Source: Candidatus Saccharimonadota bacterium (GTDB lineage: Bacteria > Patescibacteriota > Saccharimonadia > Saccharimonadales > Saccharimonadaceae). From it: a stretch of DNA of 51,796 bases. Where the stretch lies: assembly GCA_009785095.1 (NCBI GenBank), contig WQXA01000003.1:1-51796 (forward strand). The letters are read 5' to 3'. A program made the position numbers and the translations under genes. Below are positions 48,069 to 51,796 of the stretch, piece by piece (positions within the stretch are counted from its first letter, which is position 1; every line of letters starts with the position of its first letter). The notes beneath the pieces were generated by a model. That model made no database searches. It had not been told where the DNA came from and was given only the letters and a program-made list of their open reading frames with translations.

Positions 48069-48446
48069 ATGAGGAAATACGCCATCTTTTTTGCTCGTTG
48101 GGTGTTGACGTCGCTCGGTCTCTGGATCGTGGTGCGTCTTTTTGGGCACGAAGCCGATGTCACTGTCGCGCAGTCGGTCGCTACTTTCTTGTTGGCTGGC
48201 CTGATTTTTGCGTTCATTAATTCGATCTTAAAACCGGTCATCACCACTTTGTCGCTGCCGTTCGTTTTGGTCACGCTGGGGCTGTTCATGCTGATCATCA
48301 ATGGCCTGATGGTTTGGCTGACGATTGCTCTGTCGCCGAATCTCCAAATGACTTTTGGTTGGGCGATCGTTTCCGGAATCGTCCTAAGTCTGGTAAACTA
48401 TTTAATGAGTGAGATCGATGATATAGGGATTAAGGAGAAGAAATAA
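48069..48446 (+). CDS. small multi-TM protein of the phage-holin-4 (YvlD-like) family
   Basis: Four hydrophobic segments, FINSILKPVITTLSLPFVLVTLGLFMLIINGLMVWL. Confidence 0.75.
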   Translation: MRKYAIFFARWVLTSLGLWIVVRLFGHEADVTVAQSVATFLLAGLIFAFINSILKPVITTLSLPFVLVTLGLFMLIINGLMVWLTIALSPNLQMTFGWAIVSGIVLSLVNYLMSEIDDIGIKEKK

Positions 48447-48673
48447 TGGAAACGCTTCAGGAAATTTTACCAACCATAACGATCGTTAGCGCGGCTTTGA
48501 TGGTGTTGATGATCCTTTTGCAATCGCGCGGCGCCACGCTCGGGGCTGGTTTTGGCTCGAGTGGCGAGCTATTTACGACGCGGCGCGGCCTCGAAAAGAA
48601 CTTATACGAAACAACGATTGTCGTAGCGGTAATCTTCGTCCTGTCGATCGTGACCAATTTAATTTTAGGTTAA
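48446..48673 (+). CDS. secG: preprotein translocase subunit SecG
   Basis: LMILLQSRGATLGAGFGSSGELFTTRRGLEKNLYETTIVVAVIFVLSIV. Confidence 0.88.
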   Translation: METLQEILPTITIVSAALMVLMILLQSRGATLGAGFGSSGELFTTRRGLEKNLYETTIVVAVIFVLSIVTNLILG

Positions 48674-48674
48674 A

Positions 48675-50525
48675 ATGGCCAAAGAAGAGACCGTTTCCAA
48701 AGAAACAGCGACCGACCAGCCGGCCGAGAAAAAGTCGCTCAAAGAACGTTGGCATAGGATCAAACCAACCAAACGTAACGTCGATCGTGGCCAACGCGCG
48801 CTAAGTAGGCACATCCGCAAATTCCTGGTTCGGCGCTGGGACAACTTGCGGTTAGCGCGCCGCGAAGTCATCGGTTGGTTAGTTTTGGTGGCGGTGCTGG
48901 TGATGATCGGCTGTCTCCAAACGCTCCTCTACACGCGCGGCACAGAAACCACCGCGGCGGTTGATGGCGGGACTTATGCCGAGGGCATCGTTGACAAAAT
49001 AGTCACCATCAATCCGCTCTACACTGTGACCGACGGCGAGCGAGCGGTGTCGAGTTTGATCTACGCCGGTTTGCTCGGTCTCGATGAAACGGGGCGTCTG
49101 CGTCCGGAGCTGGCTACTTCGTATTCGATTAGCCAGGACGGCAAGACATACTCAGTCAAATTGCGCGATAACGTCAGGTGGTCGGATGGTCAGAATTTTA
49201 CGGCCGACGATGTGGTGCTGACGGTCGAGCTGATGAAAAATCCCACTGTCGGGTCGGCGCTGCTGAGCACTTGGAAAAACATCGAGGTCAAGAAAATTGA
49301 TGATAGCGAGGTGGCTTTCACGCTGCGGAGTGTCTCGTCGTCGTTTCCTTTTGCGCTCAATTTTGGCATTTTGCCAGCGCACATTATGAAGGAAATCAAA
49401 CCGACGGACATCCGAAATACTTTTAATGACAATCCGGCCAAAGTGGTTGGCACCGGCGCGTTCGTCTTTCGCGGCGAGGAAGCGCTAGCTAACGGCCAGA
49501 CCGTGCTGCGGTTGGCGGCCAACGACCGCTATTTTCGCGGCGCGCCGCGCATCAACAACATGACCATCCAAACTTACGCCACGAGCGAGGATTTGTTAAA
49601 GGGATTTATAGCAAACGAAATTAGTGCGGCCGCGGATCTAGGCACGCGCGAGGCGGCCTTGGCGCTAAAGCAATCGGGCACGAATCTGATCCAGACGCCG
49701 CTCGGCGATGGGGTTTTCGCCATGTTCAATAACAAAGGCGAAATCACGAGCGACCTAGCCGTGCGCGAAGCCTTGCGCCTCGGCATCGATCGATCGGCCG
49801 CGCGCTCGGCGGTCACCGACCAGGTCGATGATGGCGCCGAATTGGCAACGGTTTCGGCGCTCGAAACGCCGCTCTTGCCGAACCTCGTCTACGGCGTCGC
49901 TCAATTAAGACAACCCGACTATGACCTCGAGGCGGCCGCCGAAAAATTAGACGCGGCCGGCTGGAAATTGGACGATAACGGCCAACGCGTCAAGGACGGC
50001 CGACCGTTGACGCTGAGCGTCGTCACGGTTCGAGATACCGACTACGAACCAGCCGCCCAAAACCTAGCCGAACAGTGGCGTCGGCTCGGCATCGAGATCG
50101 ATTTCACCGCGGCCGATCCGTCGAGCGCCCAACAAAACTATTTCATTCCGCGCTCTTACGACGTTTTGGTTTACCAGCTCCACCTCGGCGCCGACCCCGA
50201 CGTGGCGGCTTATTGGGCGTCGTCCCAGGCCACCGCGCGCGGTTTGAACTTTGCTAATTATAACTCGACTTTGGCTGATCTCGCTCTGACCAACGCGCGA
50301 ACTCAATTGAATCAGGAGAGGCGGAATGCCCGCTACGTGGACTTTGCCAAGCAATGGCTAAAAGACGCGCCAGCCATCGCTCTCTACCAACCGATGTATT
50401 ATTACTTGACAGACACCGGAGTCCATAGCTTGACGGTCGACGACGTCATTTTCGACAACATATCACGTTTCTCGGGCGCCCGCGATTTCACGGTCAACAT
50501 CGGCAAAGTTAAAACCACGCCCTAG
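48675..50525 (+). CDS. peptide ABC transporter substrate-binding protein (SBP family 5)
   Basis: GTYAEGIVDKIVTINPLYTVTDGERAVSSLIYAGLLGLDETG...LATSYSISQDGKTYSVKLRDNVRWSDGQNFTADDVVLTVE. Confidence 0.88.
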   Translation: MAKEETVSKETATDQPAEKKSLKERWHRIKPTKRNVDRGQRALSRHIRKFLVRRWDNLRLARREVIGWLVLVAVLVMIGCLQTLLYTRGTETTAAVDGGTYAEGIVDKIVTINPLYTVTDGERAVSSLIYAGLLGLDETGRLRPELATSYSISQDGKTYSVKLRDNVRWSDGQNFTADDVVLTVELMKNPTVGSALLSTWKNIEVKKIDDSEVAFTLRSVSSSFPFALNFGILPAHIMKEIKPTDIRNTFNDNPAKVVGTGAFVFRGEEALANGQTVLRLAANDRYFRGAPRINNMTIQTYATSEDLLKGFIANEISAAADLGTREAALALKQSGTNLIQTPLGDGVFAMFNNKGEITSDLAVREALRLGIDRSAARSAVTDQVDDGAELATVSALETPLLPNLVYGVAQLRQPDYDLEAAAEKLDAAGWKLDDNGQRVKDGRPLTLSVVTVRDTDYEPAAQNLAEQWRRLGIEIDFTAADPSSAQQNYFIPRSYDVLVYQLHLGADPDVAAYWASSQATARGLNFANYNSTLADLALTNARTQLNQERRNARYVDFAKQWLKDAPAIALYQPMYYYLTDTGVHSLTVDDVIFDNISRFSGARDFTVNIGKVKTTP

Positions 50526-50545
50526 GTGTGTGATACTATGATAAA

Positions 50546-51796
50546 ATGGGAAGCATGAGCATCAAATACGATGGCCCAGTGATTCTGGTGGTGATGGACG
50601 GCTATGGGCTGAGCGATAACGAAAACGGCAACGCCATCATGGCGGCGCACAAACCGACCTTGGATCGCATCTCGGCCGAGTATCCGATGCAGAAACTAAA
50701 GGCGAGTGGTACGGCCGTCGGGCTGCCGAGCGACAGCGATATTGGCAACTCCGAAGTCGGTCACAACGCCATGGGCGCCGGGCGGATTTACGCCCAGGGC
50801 GCGCGGTTGGTCAATGAGGCGATCGAGTCGGGCGCGATGTTCAAGGGCAAAGTCTGGCAAGAACTGATCGACAACGCGAAAAAGAATCATACCTTGCACT
50901 TCGTCGGTTTACTCAGCGACGGTAATGTGCATTCTAATATCAATCATCTTTTCGCCATGCTCGACGAAGCGGCGCGCGAGGGCGTACAGAAAGTCCGCGT
51001 GCACATCTTGCTCGATGGCCGCGATGTCGAACCACAAAGTGCCTTGAAGTATATTGATGAATTAGAAAAGAAACTAACCGAGATAAATTCTAAGACTTGT
51101 CATTCCGAACTTGTTTCGGAATCTACTATAAATCCAGACGAGACCCTGAAACGAGTTCAGGGTGACAATTTGCCTTTCGACTACCAAATTGCCGATGGTG
51201 GCGGACGTCAACAAATAACAATGGATCGATATGAAGCCAACTGGCCGATGGTCGAGCGCGGCTGGAATTTGATGACCGGCCAAAACCTTGAAAGTTTCGA
51301 GAGCTTTAACTCGGCACGCGAAGCCGTAGAAAAATTTTATCGTGAAAATCCGAACGGCACCGACCAGGACACCCCGCCGTTTTATGTGGCGGGTTCCCAG
51401 GGCGCAATCATGCCCGACGATAGCGTCATTCTGTTCAATTTCCGCGGTGATCGGGCGATTGAGATTTCCGAGGCTTTTGAGAGCGGCTCGGACTTTGATA
51501 AATTTGATCGCGGCGCTGGTTTTGAAAATGGTTTCAAAAATTTCGCCTCACTACTCGAATACGATAGCGAAAAGCATATCCCGAAAAATTTCCTGGTGGC
51601 GCCGCCGGAATTCACGCACACTTTGGGCGAGGAAGTCGCCAAGGCCGGCCTGCGCCAACTAGCGATTTCCGAGACGCAAAAAATCGGCCACGTGACGTAC
51701 TTTTTCAACGGCAATCGGGCGGCCAAATTCAACCCCGACCTCGAGGACTACGTGGAAATCCCGTCCGATCGCGTGCCATTCGACACCGAGCCGGCC
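50546..51796 (+). CDS. gpmI: 2,3-bisphosphoglycerate-independent phosphoglycerate mutase (continues past window)
   Basis: VILVVMDGYGLSDNENGNAIMAAHKPTLDRI, SGTAVGLPSDSDIGNSEVGHNAMGAGRI, HILLDGRDVEP. Confidence 0.93.
   Translation, partial: MGSMSIKYDGPVILVVMDGYGLSDNENGNAIMAAHKPTLDRISAEYPMQKLKASGTAVGLPSDSDIGNSEVGHNAMGAGRIYAQGARLVNEAIESGAMFKGKVWQELIDNAKKNHTLHFVGLLSDGNVHSNINHLFAMLDEAAREGVQKVRVHILLDGRDVEPQSALKYIDELEKKLTEINSKTCHSELVSESTINPDETLKRVQGDNLPFDYQIADGGGRQQITMDRYEANWPMVERGWNLMTGQNLESFESFNSAREAVEKFYRENPNGTDQDTPPFYVAGSQGAIMPDDSVILFNFRGDRAIEISEAFESGSDFDKFDRGAGFENGFKNFASLLEYDSEKHIPKNFLVAPPEFTHTLGEEVAKAGLRQLAISETQKIGHVTYFFNGNRAAKFNPDLEDYVEIPSDRVPFDTEPA
51099..51166 (+). repeat. GTCATTCCGAACTTGTTTCGGAATC...ACCCTGAAACGAGTTCAGGGTGAC element in frame in gpmI
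   Basis: Two sub-hairpins; encodes CHSELVSESTINPDETLKRVQGD, foreign to GpmI. Confidence 0.85.

Overview
This window looks like a chromosomal segment of a Candidate Phyla Radiation bacterium, most like Saccharibacteria/TM7. That is inferred from gene content and order and was not checked by search. The first part is an S10/spc-type ribosomal operon (rpsS' to rplO, with no rpmD or secY). It is followed by folD, a two-component pair, glycolysis genes (pyk, pgk, tpiA, and a gpmI truncated at the window edge), pcrA/uvrD-mnmA, a surface-protein locus, alaS, AbrB plus two ABC exporter half-transporters, a tRNA cluster, a FtsA/PilM-like gene, ruvX-mltG, a LysM-CHAP protein, obg, two toxin-antitoxin pairs, sbcB-like, uvrA, secG and a peptide-binding protein. 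The main unusual signals are these. (1) Six poly-G tracts of 8-10 nt, all G on the + strand, lie in or just before accessory genes. At two of them the present tract length puts a well-formed gene out of frame, so a G-tract slippage ON/OFF switch is plausible. (2) Several families of palindromic elements (about 20-180 bp) sit in frame inside essential genes: rplV twice, rpsE, pcrA twice, mnmA repeatedly, alaS twice, uvrA and gpmI. They resemble Rickettsia palindromic elements in behaviour. (3) Nearly every transcription-unit start has an extended -10 box (TGnTAnAAT) only 6-10 nt before the start codon, which predicts pervasive leaderless mRNAs. (4) A 21-bp hairpin family brackets two adjacent poly-G genes. 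(5) A RelBE-like toxin-antitoxin cassette is flanked by a 29-bp duplication of the end of sbcB. Functional names come from motif reading only.
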